Positions 31,982 through 39,444 of a DNA stretch of 48,284 bases are shown piece by piece. Numbering within the stretch: the first letter of the stretch is position 1; each line of letters begins with the position of its first letter. The DNA comes from Myxococcales bacterium (GTDB lineage Bacteria > Myxococcota_A > Polyangia > Polyangiales > Polyangiaceae). The position numbers and the translations under genes are program-made. Location: contig JANXVA010000530.1 of the NCBI GenBank assembly GCA_025351875.1, forward strand, positions 1-48,284. The letters run 5' to 3'. The notes below the pieces were generated by a model that searched no databases, was not told the DNA's origin, and saw nothing but the letters and a program-made list of their open reading frames with translations.

Positions 31982-32899
31982 TCACTGGCTCGCGCGCGTC
32001 GGACACTCGCCGTCACCCTGATAGTCGCCGAACGTGCGCATCTGGGTGTTCACGTAGTCGAAGACGCTGATCTTCCCGTCTCCGTCCTGGTCCTTGACGG
32101 CGGTGAGATCGTACGGCGGCTGCGGCAGCGCTGTGACGACGTCGCACTTCTTGAGCTCCTCGATGGTGAGCTCGGCATTGGCGTCCTTGTCACAGGTCTC
32201 GAGCCACTGCGCGAGGCGCTTCGTGATCTCGACGCCCTGCGTGATGTTGTCGAAATACTGATGGTCGCCGTGGAGCGTGGGCTTCACCTGGACGGTGCCG
32301 CCCGCGGGCACCGCGAAGCCGGGCACGCCGTCGGGGCTCGCGCAGTCGTCGAACGAGGTGCCGGCGGCGAAGCCCCACTTGAACGTGATCGTCTTGCCCG
32401 CCTTCACCCCCGCGCCCTCGTAGTAGACCGAGTAGCCGTTCTGGATCATGAAGTCGGCGTCAGCCTGCGTCGTGGGGGCGAGCGGGGTCGCGCCCGCCTT
32501 GGCGTTCGCGATGTCGTAACCGAACTTGTCCCATCTCACGGCGGCTACGTTGGTCAGCTCCTTGACCACGTAGCCGCTCGTGGGCGCCGCCTTGAGGTCG
32601 AGGACGTGGATGGAGGGATCACCAATCGAGTCTCCGGTGTCGGAGCGCCGCGCCCGGAAGTTTCCGACGGCCACGAGGTAGCGGCTGTAGCTGATCGTCC
32701 ATCCGTCCTGCACGTTCTCGAGCTCTGTACCTGGCTGGAGCCCGTTCGCGATCGTGTCCTCCGGCACCACGAAGATCTGCACGTTGCCGTTTCCGCCCGT
32801 GCTGCTCCCTCCGTCCTTAGAGCCGCACGCGGCGACCGCCGTGAACGAGACGAGCGTCATCAGCACGAGGGCGGCGCCCTCGCTTCTACGATTCATCAT
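31982..32899 (-). CDS. Lipoprotein with two EF-hands
   Basis: The 305-residue product has a lipobox (AVAACG), a core with DGWTISYSRYLVAVGNF near residue 65, YYEGAGVKAGKTITFKWGFA and HGDHQYFDN, and two C-terminal EF-hand loops: DKDANAELTIEE and DQDGDGKISVFD, both with correct oxygen ligands for calcium. The GW-x-I-x2-SR-x2-VA core motif also occurs in the neighbouring lipoprotein. The start at 32899 has AGGAG eight bases upstream; longer readings would overlap the next gene in another frame. It is third in the TonB-receptor operon, consistent with metal capture at the surface. Confidence 0.8.
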   Translation of the reverse strand: MMNRRSEGAALVLMTLVSFTAVAACGSKDGGSSTGGNGNVQIFVVPEDTIANGLQPGTELENVQDGWTISYSRYLVAVGNFRARRSDTGDSIGDPSIHVLDLKAAPTSGYVVKELTNVAAVRWDKFGYDIANAKAGATPLAPTTQADADFMIQNGYSVYYEGAGVKAGKTITFKWGFAAGTSFDDCASPDGVPGFAVPAGGTVQVKPTLHGDHQYFDNITQGVEITKRLAQWLETCDKDANAELTIEELKKCDVVTALPQPPYDLTAVKDQDGDGKISVFDYVNTQMRTFGDYQGDGECPTRASQ

Positions 32900-32922
32900 C
32901 TGTGTTTCTCCTAGAACGGACG

Positions 32923-33666
32923 TTAGGGAGCTGCCGCGGCAGTCCAGCGGAACTCGAGCGGCGAGAGATTCTTGATGCCGACGAGGATGGCGCCGTGCTC
33001 GGCGGAGCCGGGCCTGATCGCGAACGGGACCTTGCCCGTCGCGGCGATCGCGTCGAAGTCCACCTGCCTCAGCCAGCCGGCGGGGTGCAGGACCACCTCG
33101 AGGCGCGTCGCGCTCGACTCGACCGACGCGATCGCCGAGGCCGTCGAGAGCGCATTCTGGCCCTGGTATTGCGGCACGACGTCGACGTCGGCCGTGAACG
33201 AGACGAGCATCGCTCCCTTGCGCGCCTCGCCCTCGAGCCGCATCGAATGGCCGCCCGGGAGCGACGGCGCGGGCGTCGCCGCCGTCTGCGTGTCGAACCA
33301 CGAGATGCCGAAGTCGTACGAGACGCTCTGGACGTTTCCCGAGAACCCGTGCACGCGGCCGAGCGGCGAAGGTGCCGGAGCAAGCGCGTTCACGACGGTC
33401 ACGCCCGCGACCTCCGCGATCGAGCTGGCGCAGAGCGTCGACGAGCCGGAGGCAGCCGCGCAGAAGTAGAACGGCCCGAGCGCGACGTCGGCGCGCGAGA
33501 GCGTGACGATCCAGCCGCTGCTGGTGTCCTTGGCGGCGTCGCGCGATACGGCGACCGCGTCGTAGGCGACGGCCTCTTGCGACGCCTCGACGCAGCCCGC
33601 GAGCGCGACCGCGAGCACGCCGGCGACGACGACGAAGGAACGGACGAGGACCACGTGGTGCTTCAT
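32923..33666 (-). CDS. Lipoprotein paired with TonB receptor
   Basis: The 247-residue product has a lipobox (ALAGC, Cys25). The mature part has SGWIVTLSRADVALGPFYFC followed by a second Cys ten residues on, then a beta-rich region and LEVVLHPAGWLRQVDFDA near the end. The GW-x-I/V-x2-SR motif is shared with the downstream EF-hand lipoprotein, so the two may have the same fold. Its ATG overlaps the TGA of the TonB receptor gene (ATGA), a sign of co-translation and joint function. A surface substrate-binding role is likely; the metal is unknown. Confidence 0.75.
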   Translation of the reverse strand: MKHHVVLVRSFVVVAGVLAVALAGCVEASQEAVAYDAVAVSRDAAKDTSSGWIVTLSRADVALGPFYFCAAASGSSTLCASSIAEVAGVTVVNALAPAPSPLGRVHGFSGNVQSVSYDFGISWFDTQTAATPAPSLPGGHSMRLEGEARKGAMLVSFTADVDVVPQYQGQNALSTASAIASVESSATRLEVVLHPAGWLRQVDFDAIAATGKVPFAIRPGSAEHGAILVGIKNLSPLEFRWTAAAAP

Positions 33667-36260
33667 AGGTACAGCGTCAGGCTCGCGAGCAGCGCGCGCG
33701 GCGCTCCCGCCGTGATGTGTCGCGCGGGGACGCGCGAGGGGACTGCCCCCGACTGCCAGTTCGAGACGAACGCGTACTCGGTGTCGGCGTACCTGGCGTC
33801 GAGCAGGTTGAACGCGTCGAGCGACAGCTCGAGCCAGTCACGGCGGACGCCGATCGTCGCGTCCAGGAGGAAAACGGGCGGCGACGTCTGACCGTAGGGG
33901 AGGGGACGCGACGACAGGAACGTCGTGCCGTAGCCGGCCTTCCACGTGAGCGGCTTGGCGTTGACGGTGCCGAAGTTGTGCGTGAGGGCGACGTCGCTGC
34001 GGACGAGCAGCGGCGGGACGTAGGGCAGTGACTGGCCCGACACGTACGCGGGCGACGGGTTCTCCGGCGTGGGCGTGGGCGGTGAGTCGAGCGTTGCATG
34101 GACGTACGTCGCGCTGAGCGACACGTTCATCCATTCGGCCGGGGCGGCGAGAAGGTATCCGACGAGGCCGCGGCGCGTCGTCGGCCCGATGCGATCGAGC
34201 CGTCCCTCCGAGGGGTCGAACGCGAGGTCGTAGGAGAGGTCGGTCTGGTACGCGATCGCGGTGAGCGAGATGTCGTCGCCCTGCTTCACGGTGGCGCCGG
34301 CCTCGTAGCTCCGCACCTTCGCGAAGGGGGCCTGCTCCCCCTCTTCGAGCTGCCTCGCCTGCGGAGACCGGTAGCCCTCGCCGTACGATGCGGAGAGCCG
34401 GAGCCAGCTCGTGGGATGACCCTCGAGGGTCGCGCGCGGTCCAGCCGCGATGCCGCTCGCCGTCCGGCGGAAGCCGGGGAGGTGCGTCTTCTGCGAGAAG
34501 GCAGGCGTGAAGTTGCCGAGCTTGTCGTCGACGTCGAAGAAGAGGAGATCGGCGCGTGCGCCGCCGCGGAGCTTCACGTATTTCGAGCCGCTGACGAGCA
34601 CGTCGCCGAAGACGCCCACGTCGGTGGTGCGGAGATCCGCGTCGTCGCGCTGGTCCCAGGTCTCGTTCTGCGGCGCCTGCAGCAGGTTCTGCTGTTGCTG
34701 GACGCGGTTGGTGCGGACGTCCGTGCCGAGCTCGTACTGGATCGCGAAGGGCTTGATGGGAACGAGATGGCCGCTGCGGTAGGAGAGCGAGCCGCCGAGC
34801 CCGAGGTCGTCGTTGGACTGCTCGATGAGGTCGCCGCGCCCGACCCACAGAGGCTGGACGCGCGAGCGCTGGGTGTAGCCGGTGAAGTTGGTGCGCGCGC
34901 GGAAGCTCGCGAGGTAGAACCACATCGCCGCGGAGGTCCGTGAGCCGTCCTCGTTCGCGCGCCGGTCGATGGTGATGCCGATCTGCGTGCGCGACGTGCC
35001 CGCGGACTGGGCGCGCGCGGACGGGTCCGGGTAGGCGTCGTAGAGGCCGATCCGCCCGGCCGCGACGTCGTCACGACGGACGACCCCCGCGATGTTCGAG
35101 CGCGCGGCGTAGGCGCCGACGTGGAGGATGGCGCTCACGTCGTAAGGCAGGCCGATGCGGTACTGCCCGACCGCCCCGCCCGAGATACCGCCTCGCGTGC
35201 CGTTGCCGAAGCCGTCGGTGGTGCGGAAGTTGGCGGCGCCGAACGTCTCCTCGGGCTGACCTTCGGGCGCCCAGATCGCCACCATGCGCTTCGTGTCGAA
35301 GGAGCCGTACGAGAGCTTCACGCGCGAGCGTCGCTCCTCGATGCCGAGGTCGTAGTCCGCGCTGCCCGCGACCGCGAAGTCGCCTTGACGCGGATCGTAG
35401 ACGCCCTCGATCACGCGGATGCTCCGCACGGTCTCGGGGATGACCAGGTTGAGGTCGGCGTAGCCCTGCCCGTGGATGTGTGAGGGCTGGTTCATCGGGA
35501 TGCCGGCGACGTGCAGCTCCACGTCCTGGCCGTGCTCGGCGTCGAAACCGCGCAGGTAGATCCGCTGCGCGATGGCCTCGCCCTCGGGATGCGCGATATA
35601 GACGCCTGGCGCGGTCGCGAGGAGATCGGCACCCGAGCCGTGCGGCGCGGCGGTCAGCGTCGTGCGCGGGATGCGGAAGTCGGACTGCCCGCGGCTCGGC
35701 GGGTTCGGTCGACCGGTGACGCGGACCTCCGCAGGGGCAGGTGTCGCCCCGTCGGCCGCCGGACCGGCGGGCTCCGCGCTCGGCGTCGTCACGACGTGGG
35801 GAGCGAGGACGGGCTCGGTGCCGGGCTTCGGCGGCGCGACGAGCTCGGGCGGCGGGGCCGGCGGCGCGAAGTGGAACGGAACACGGATGCGGCTCGCGAG
35901 CGGCTTGCCCGCGCGCTTGGCCGGCACGAACGTCCACTGGCGCGCGGCGACGATCGCCGCCTCGTCGAGATCGGCGCCTCCCGACTCGAACACGTCGACC
36001 TTCGAGACGTGGCCGTCGGCGTCGACCGTGAGCGCGAGCACGACGTCTCCATGCTTGCGAGCTTGACGCGCGGACGGCGGGTACTGCGCGTCCACGTGCG
36101 TGAGCACCGACGGCGGCGTCACGTCCTCGTTCGACGGCGCGTCCGCAGGCGCGCGCGCATGCTCGTGCGCCGGCTCCTGCGCGAGCGCCTCCGCCTGCCA
36201 GAGCAAGGCGGCGGTGACCCCCAGAGCCAGGCCGAACGTGTGTGGAATTGCTCGCTTCAT
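33663..36260 (-). CDS. TonB C-domain/TonB-dependent receptor fusion
   Basis: The 865-residue product has a signal peptide (to about residue 28), a His-containing linker, then a TonB C-terminal-like domain (residues 47-127: ARKHGDVVLALTVDADGH, ARQWTFVPAKRAGKPLASRI), a Pro-rich linker, a plug (RIPRTTLTAAP, LLATAPGVYIAHPEGEA, IYLRGFDAEHGQDVE, GIPMNQPSHIHGQGYADLN, GVYDPRQGDFAVAGS) and a 22-strand-type barrel ending LLASLTLYL. The substrate is inferred as a metal or metal chelate, since a Fur-family gene is divergent and the His-rich plug loop (SHIHGQG) fits. A 64-base divergent gap carries a Fur-like site. Confidence 0.9.
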   Translation of the reverse strand: MKRAIPHTFGLALGVTAALLWQAEALAQEPAHEHARAPADAPSNEDVTPPSVLTHVDAQYPPSARQARKHGDVVLALTVDADGHVSKVDVFESGGADLDEAAIVAARQWTFVPAKRAGKPLASRIRVPFHFAPPAPPPELVAPPKPGTEPVLAPHVVTTPSAEPAGPAADGATPAPAEVRVTGRPNPPSRGQSDFRIPRTTLTAAPHGSGADLLATAPGVYIAHPEGEAIAQRIYLRGFDAEHGQDVELHVAGIPMNQPSHIHGQGYADLNLVIPETVRSIRVIEGVYDPRQGDFAVAGSADYDLGIEERRSRVKLSYGSFDTKRMVAIWAPEGQPEETFGAANFRTTDGFGNGTRGGISGGAVGQYRIGLPYDVSAILHVGAYAARSNIAGVVRRDDVAAGRIGLYDAYPDPSARAQSAGTSRTQIGITIDRRANEDGSRTSAAMWFYLASFRARTNFTGYTQRSRVQPLWVGRGDLIEQSNDDLGLGGSLSYRSGHLVPIKPFAIQYELGTDVRTNRVQQQQNLLQAPQNETWDQRDDADLRTTDVGVFGDVLVSGSKYVKLRGGARADLLFFDVDDKLGNFTPAFSQKTHLPGFRRTASGIAAGPRATLEGHPTSWLRLSASYGEGYRSPQARQLEEGEQAPFAKVRSYEAGATVKQGDDISLTAIAYQTDLSYDLAFDPSEGRLDRIGPTTRRGLVGYLLAAPAEWMNVSLSATYVHATLDSPPTPTPENPSPAYVSGQSLPYVPPLLVRSDVALTHNFGTVNAKPLTWKAGYGTTFLSSRPLPYGQTSPPVFLLDATIGVRRDWLELSLDAFNLLDARYADTEYAFVSNWQSGAVPSRVPARHITAGAPRALLASLTLYL

Positions 36261-36280
36261 CGAATGAGGAACTGATGCAC

Positions 36281-36301
36281 TAATGAGATTGAGTTGCAAT
36301 A
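36281..36301. promoter_or_regulatory. Fur-like operator, AT-rich
   Basis: A 21-bp AT-rich imperfect palindrome (12 of 21 positions symmetric) contains AATGAGA, one half of a classical Fur box, and ends near TTGCAATA. It lies between the receptor start and the regulator start, 12 bases before the regulator's -10. It is the only AT-rich island in this gap. Fur, Zur or another paralogue could bind. Confidence 0.45.
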
Positions 36302-36312
36302 AGGACATACGC

Positions 36313-36318
36313 TAGGGT
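36313..36318 (+). promoter_or_regulatory. -10 TAGGGT, six bases before GTG
   Basis: TAGGGT ends six bases before the GTG of the Fur-family gene. It is the same hexamer as at 15031. The ATG at 36320 is out of frame. Confidence 0.5.
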
Positions 36319-36324
36319 GATGGC

Positions 36325-36765
36325 GTGCGCAAGCGATCTCCCAAGGAAGCCGGTGAAACACACGCGCTGCTCCGCGAGGCCGGGCTGCGTGTGACCGACC
36401 CGCGCGTCGCCGTCGTCGAGCATCTCCTCGGGCAGACCGCGCCGGTCAGCCATGCGGATCTGTGCCGATCACTCGAGAGCGCCGGCTTCGACCGAGCGAC
36501 GCTCTATCGCAACCTGATGGACCTCGCGCAGGTCGGCATCGTGACGCGTACGGACCTCGGCGACCACGTGTGGCGCTTCGAGATGAAGCGCCGTGAAGGC
36601 AACCACGTCGTGTCCCATCCCCACTTCGTCTGCAGTGACTGCGGCACCGTCAGCTGCCTGCCCGACGTCGCCGTACGCATCGTTCGCGGCAAGCACGCGC
36701 CACGCTCGCTCGCGACGAAGAACGTCGCCATCCAGATCACCGCACTCTGCGACGCGTGCGCGTAG
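36325..36765 (+). CDS. Fur-family metalloregulator, Zur/PerR-like
   Basis: The 146-residue protein has a winged-helix N-domain (LREAGLRVTDPRVAVVEHLL, the recognition helix FDRATLYRNLMDLAQ) and a C-domain with HPHFVCSDCG (His98, His100, Cys103, Cys106) and a final CDAC (Cys142, Cys145), forming the CxxC-CxxC structural zinc site. The sensory site would use the His residues plus the Asp/Glu in the hinge. It could sense zinc, iron or peroxide; the four-Cys site is shared by Zur, PerR and many Fur. The start is GTG. It probably regulates the divergent receptor operon and itself. Confidence 0.9.
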   Translation: MRKRSPKEAGETHALLREAGLRVTDPRVAVVEHLLGQTAPVSHADLCRSLESAGFDRATLYRNLMDLAQVGIVTRTDLGDHVWRFEMKRREGNHVVSHPHFVCSDCGTVSCLPDVAVRIVRGKHAPRSLATKNVAIQITALCDACA

Positions 36766-36771
36766 GAGCGC

Positions 36772-37641
36772 TCAGGCGACGCGGCGGCTGTCCGCGTCGA
36801 CCGGGATGATGCGCGGCGTGGGCGTGCGCTCGATGCGGAGCAGCGTGCCGTCGTCGATCTCGCGCCACGGCTCGTCGGTGATGCGCTCCGAGGCGATGAA
36901 GACGGCCTGACGACGCGCTGTCCACTTCGTCATGATCGAGGCGCCGTCGTCGACCGGACGGAGCTCACGCACCGGGTCGGCGGGGCCGCGCTCGAGCACG
37001 AAGAGCGAACGGCCGAAGCGGTGCGCGAACGTCGTCTGTCCGTCGGAGAGGACGAAGTTGAATGCGCCGATGCGCAGCGAGCGCAGCTCCGCAGTGAGCT
37101 CGCTCATCAGCTTGGTCACGAGGTCGCGCGCGCCGTCATCGGCGAGGCGGACGAGGCCGTTCTCGTCGAGCCGCGTGAGCACGTAGGCGAAGAAGAGCTC
37201 GCTGTCGGTGTCGCCGGTGATCTCGCGCAGCCGAGTGCCCGAGCAGCGCGCACGCAGCTCGTCCTGGTGCTGGATCGTTCCGTTGTGCGCGAACACCCAG
37301 CCGTCGTTGACGAACGGATGCGTGTTCTCGAGGCGGGTGGGGCCGACCGTCTTCTGACGGATGTGGGCCACGAGGAGGTGTCCGCGGCTCCGCGCCGCCA
37401 GCTCGTGGAAGCGCGTGTCCTCGCCGGCCGGAGCGATGCCTTTGTGCATCTGCCACGGGTCGTCACCGAGCGATCGCGTCGAATCGAGCTCGACCCCGGT
37501 CGGGCCAGCCGCCTTGTGGATGGCGATTCCCCAGCCGTCCGGATGCTCGCGTGAGAGGGTCGCGAGGCAGCGCGGTGCCTCGGTCAGGACGAGGCCGAAT
37601 TCCGTGAGCTCCGAGGCGACGATACCGAGCAGACGACACAT
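36772..37641 (-). CDS. Class II glutamine amidotransferase
   Basis: The 289-residue protein starts MCRLLG, so Met removal exposes the N-terminal nucleophile Cys2. It also has HPDGWGIA, LVAHIRQKT, NTHPFV, FAHNGTI and GDTDSELFF, all typical of the Ntn-type GATase of the YafJ/EgtC group. It forms ammonia from glutamine, but no synthase domain follows and no ergothioneine gene (egtB/egtD) is near, so the partner reaction is unknown. The stop lies seven bases from the convergent Fur-family stop. Confidence 0.9.
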   Translation of the reverse strand: MCRLLGIVASELTEFGLVLTEAPRCLATLSREHPDGWGIAIHKAAGPTGVELDSTRSLGDDPWQMHKGIAPAGEDTRFHELAARSRGHLLVAHIRQKTVGPTRLENTHPFVNDGWVFAHNGTIQHQDELRARCSGTRLREITGDTDSELFFAYVLTRLDENGLVRLADDGARDLVTKLMSELTAELRSLRIGAFNFVLSDGQTTFAHRFGRSLFVLERGPADPVRELRPVDDGASIMTKWTARRQAVFIASERITDEPWREIDDGTLLRIERTPTPRIIPVDADSRRVA

Positions 37642-37810
37642 GACGGTTGATCCAGAAAACGACCGAGTGGACCGTCCTCTTCACTTGAGTATGGCGCCCA
37701 GAACCACCTGGGTCGACTTTTCCGAGGGCAAAGAAGGGCTTGGCCGACTGGCGCGAAGCTGGACCGGAGGTACACTCTGGCCGCCGTCCACGTACCTGGA
37801 GTTCGCCCCT

Positions 37811-39001
37811 ATGCGCCGCACCGCTCTCCTCCTTGGTTTCCTCACCCTCGTCCCGGCCACCCTTTTTGCCTGTTCTTCCGCGAAGAAGTCCGGGTTCGAC
37901 GACGGTGACGCAGGTGCCGGGAACGGCACCATCGGCGGCGGCACGCTCGGCGGCGGGGACGACGCAGGCACCGGCAAGCCTTGCGCGCCCGCCAAGGGCA
38001 ACTGGGACATCCCGGGAAACAACTGCGACGACGACGATGACGGCACGGTCGACAACCCGCCCACGTGCGACGACAGCCTGTCCGAGACCGGCAGCGCCGC
38101 GGACTTCGCGAAGGCCCTCGGTATCTGCGCGACAGCGGACAAGGACGGGTACGGCCTCGTCTCCGCCAAGTTCACGCGCGGCCACGGCAACACGCAGACG
38201 CCGAGCCCGGGACAGGCCGGCGTCCTCCCGAAGTTCGGCGATGTGCTGAAGCCGCGCGAAGGCAAGCGACTCGGCGTCCTCAGCAGCGGCTTCGCGCAGG
38301 AGTACGACGGGGCCCAGGGACGGCGCTTCGGCAACGACAGCCTCTCGACGATCGGCCAGACGACGTGGAAGGACTGGGGCTCGGGCGGCACTCTCCCGAA
38401 CGGGTTCCCGAAGGCCGCGAACGGATGCGACCAGGCCTCGGACGTCCATGACGTCATCGATGTCGTGCTCACCCTCAAGGCTCCGAACAACGCGTCCGGC
38501 GTCCAGTTCGACCTCAACTTTTTCTCGAGCGAGTGGCCTGCGTTCATCTGCTCGCAGTTCAACGACGGCTTCATCGCGTACCTGTCAGCGAAGGGATTCA
38601 ACGGCGGCACGCCCGACAACATGTCGTTCGACGCCAAGAAGAACCCGGTGAGCGTCAACAACGGCTTCTTCGATCGCTGCACGCCAAACGTCGACACGGG
38701 CTGCGCACCCGCCGCGAAGAAGGCGATCTCGCAGTGTCCGGGCGGCACGGGCGAGCTCAAGGGCACCGGCTACGGGGTCGAAGGCAAGTGGTGTGACGGC
38801 GTCGGCGGTATGGACGTCAGCTCCGCTGGCGGTGCGACGGGCTGGCTCACCTCGAAGGCCCCCGTGCAGGCCGGAGAGACCTTCACCCTCGAGCTCATCA
38901 TCTGGGATACCGGTGACGGGCAGCTCGACTCGAGCGTCTTGCTCGACAACTTCAAGTGGGCCGAGGGCGAGGTCACGGTCGCCACCGACCGCCCTCGCTG
39001 A
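37811..39001 (+). CDS. Choice-of-anchor L domain lipoprotein
   Basis: The 396-residue product has a lipobox (LFACSS), a Gly/Asp-rich linker with DGDAGAGNG and a DDDDDG calcium-like loop, then a beta-rich anchor-L-type domain: FDLNFFSSEWPAFICSQFNDGF, FIAYLS, GWLTSKAPVQAGETFTLE and WDTGDGQLDSSVLLDNFKW. Such proteins occur often in Myxococcota and are surface or secreted, role unknown. TACACT lies upstream (about 40 bases), with TGGAG as possible ribosome-binding site, so this gene appears to be leadered. The 169-base gap before it holds only this promoter-like stretch. Confidence 0.8.
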   Translation: MRRTALLLGFLTLVPATLFACSSAKKSGFDDGDAGAGNGTIGGGTLGGGDDAGTGKPCAPAKGNWDIPGNNCDDDDDGTVDNPPTCDDSLSETGSAADFAKALGICATADKDGYGLVSAKFTRGHGNTQTPSPGQAGVLPKFGDVLKPREGKRLGVLSSGFAQEYDGAQGRRFGNDSLSTIGQTTWKDWGSGGTLPNGFPKAANGCDQASDVHDVIDVVLTLKAPNNASGVQFDLNFFSSEWPAFICSQFNDGFIAYLSAKGFNGGTPDNMSFDAKKNPVSVNNGFFDRCTPNVDTGCAPAAKKAISQCPGGTGELKGTGYGVEGKWCDGVGGMDVSSAGGATGWLTSKAPVQAGETFTLELIIWDTGDGQLDSSVLLDNFKWAEGEVTVATDRPR

Positions 39002-39022
39002 GGGTCGGTCTACGAGCTCCCT

Positions 39023-39388
39023 TCACTCCGTCGGAAGCGACTTCGCTTTCCACTCGCGCCAGCCGCCTGCCATCGATTTCACGTTCGTGTAGCCCATGCG
39101 CGTGAGGCTCTCGGCGGCGAGCACCGAGCGGAATCCGCCGCCGCAGTAGAGGATGATCTCGGTGGTCGTGTCTTGGACCGCCGCCTCGATGTCGCGCTCG
39201 ATCACGCCCTTGCCGAGATGGCGGGCGCCCTTGATGCGCCCGGCCGCGAACTCGCTCTCCTCGCGCACGTCGACGAGCGCGAAGGCGTCGCCCTTCGCCA
39301 TGCGCGCAGCGACCTCATCCGTCGTGATCTCCGCGACGCCTGCGCGGATCTCGTTACAGAGCTTCAGGAAGCGCGGGGGATGAGACAT
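39023..39388 (-). CDS. Rhodanese-domain protein
   Basis: The 121-residue single-domain protein has the rhodanese active-site loop YCGGGFRS with Cys82, preceded by ALVDVREESEFAAGRIKGARHL. The loop length (six residues) fits sulfurtransferases rather than Cdc25-like phosphatases. The likely role is thiosulfate or persulfide sulfur transfer in the cytoplasm. TAAAAT lies eight bases upstream of the ATG. Confidence 0.92.
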   Translation of the reverse strand: MSHPPRFLKLCNEIRAGVAEITTDEVAARMAKGDAFALVDVREESEFAAGRIKGARHLGKGVIERDIEAAVQDTTTEIILYCGGGFRSVLAAESLTRMGYTNVKSMAGGWREWKAKSLPTE

Positions 39389-39396
39389 GGACGCCT

Positions 39397-39402
39397 ATTT
39401 TA
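39397..39402 (-). promoter_or_regulatory. -10 TAAAAT before rhodanese gene
   Basis: TAAAAT on the minus strand, an almost consensus -10, ends eight bases before the ATG. It is the most A/T-rich hexamer among the promoters listed here. Confidence 0.45.
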
Positions 39403-39444
39403 CCGCAATTGCGGCCCCGCGAGGAGCGGAGTACTTCGGTGGTC

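Noticed and set aside
32900..33301. N-terminal extension of the EF-hand lipoprotein
   Set aside because: It overlaps the neighbouring lipoprotein in another frame and would place the signal peptide internally; AGGAG is correctly placed for 32899.
36320..36330. ATG as start of the Fur-family gene
   Set aside because: It is out of frame with the winged-helix domain; GTG at 36325 is in frame and has TAGGGT six bases upstream.
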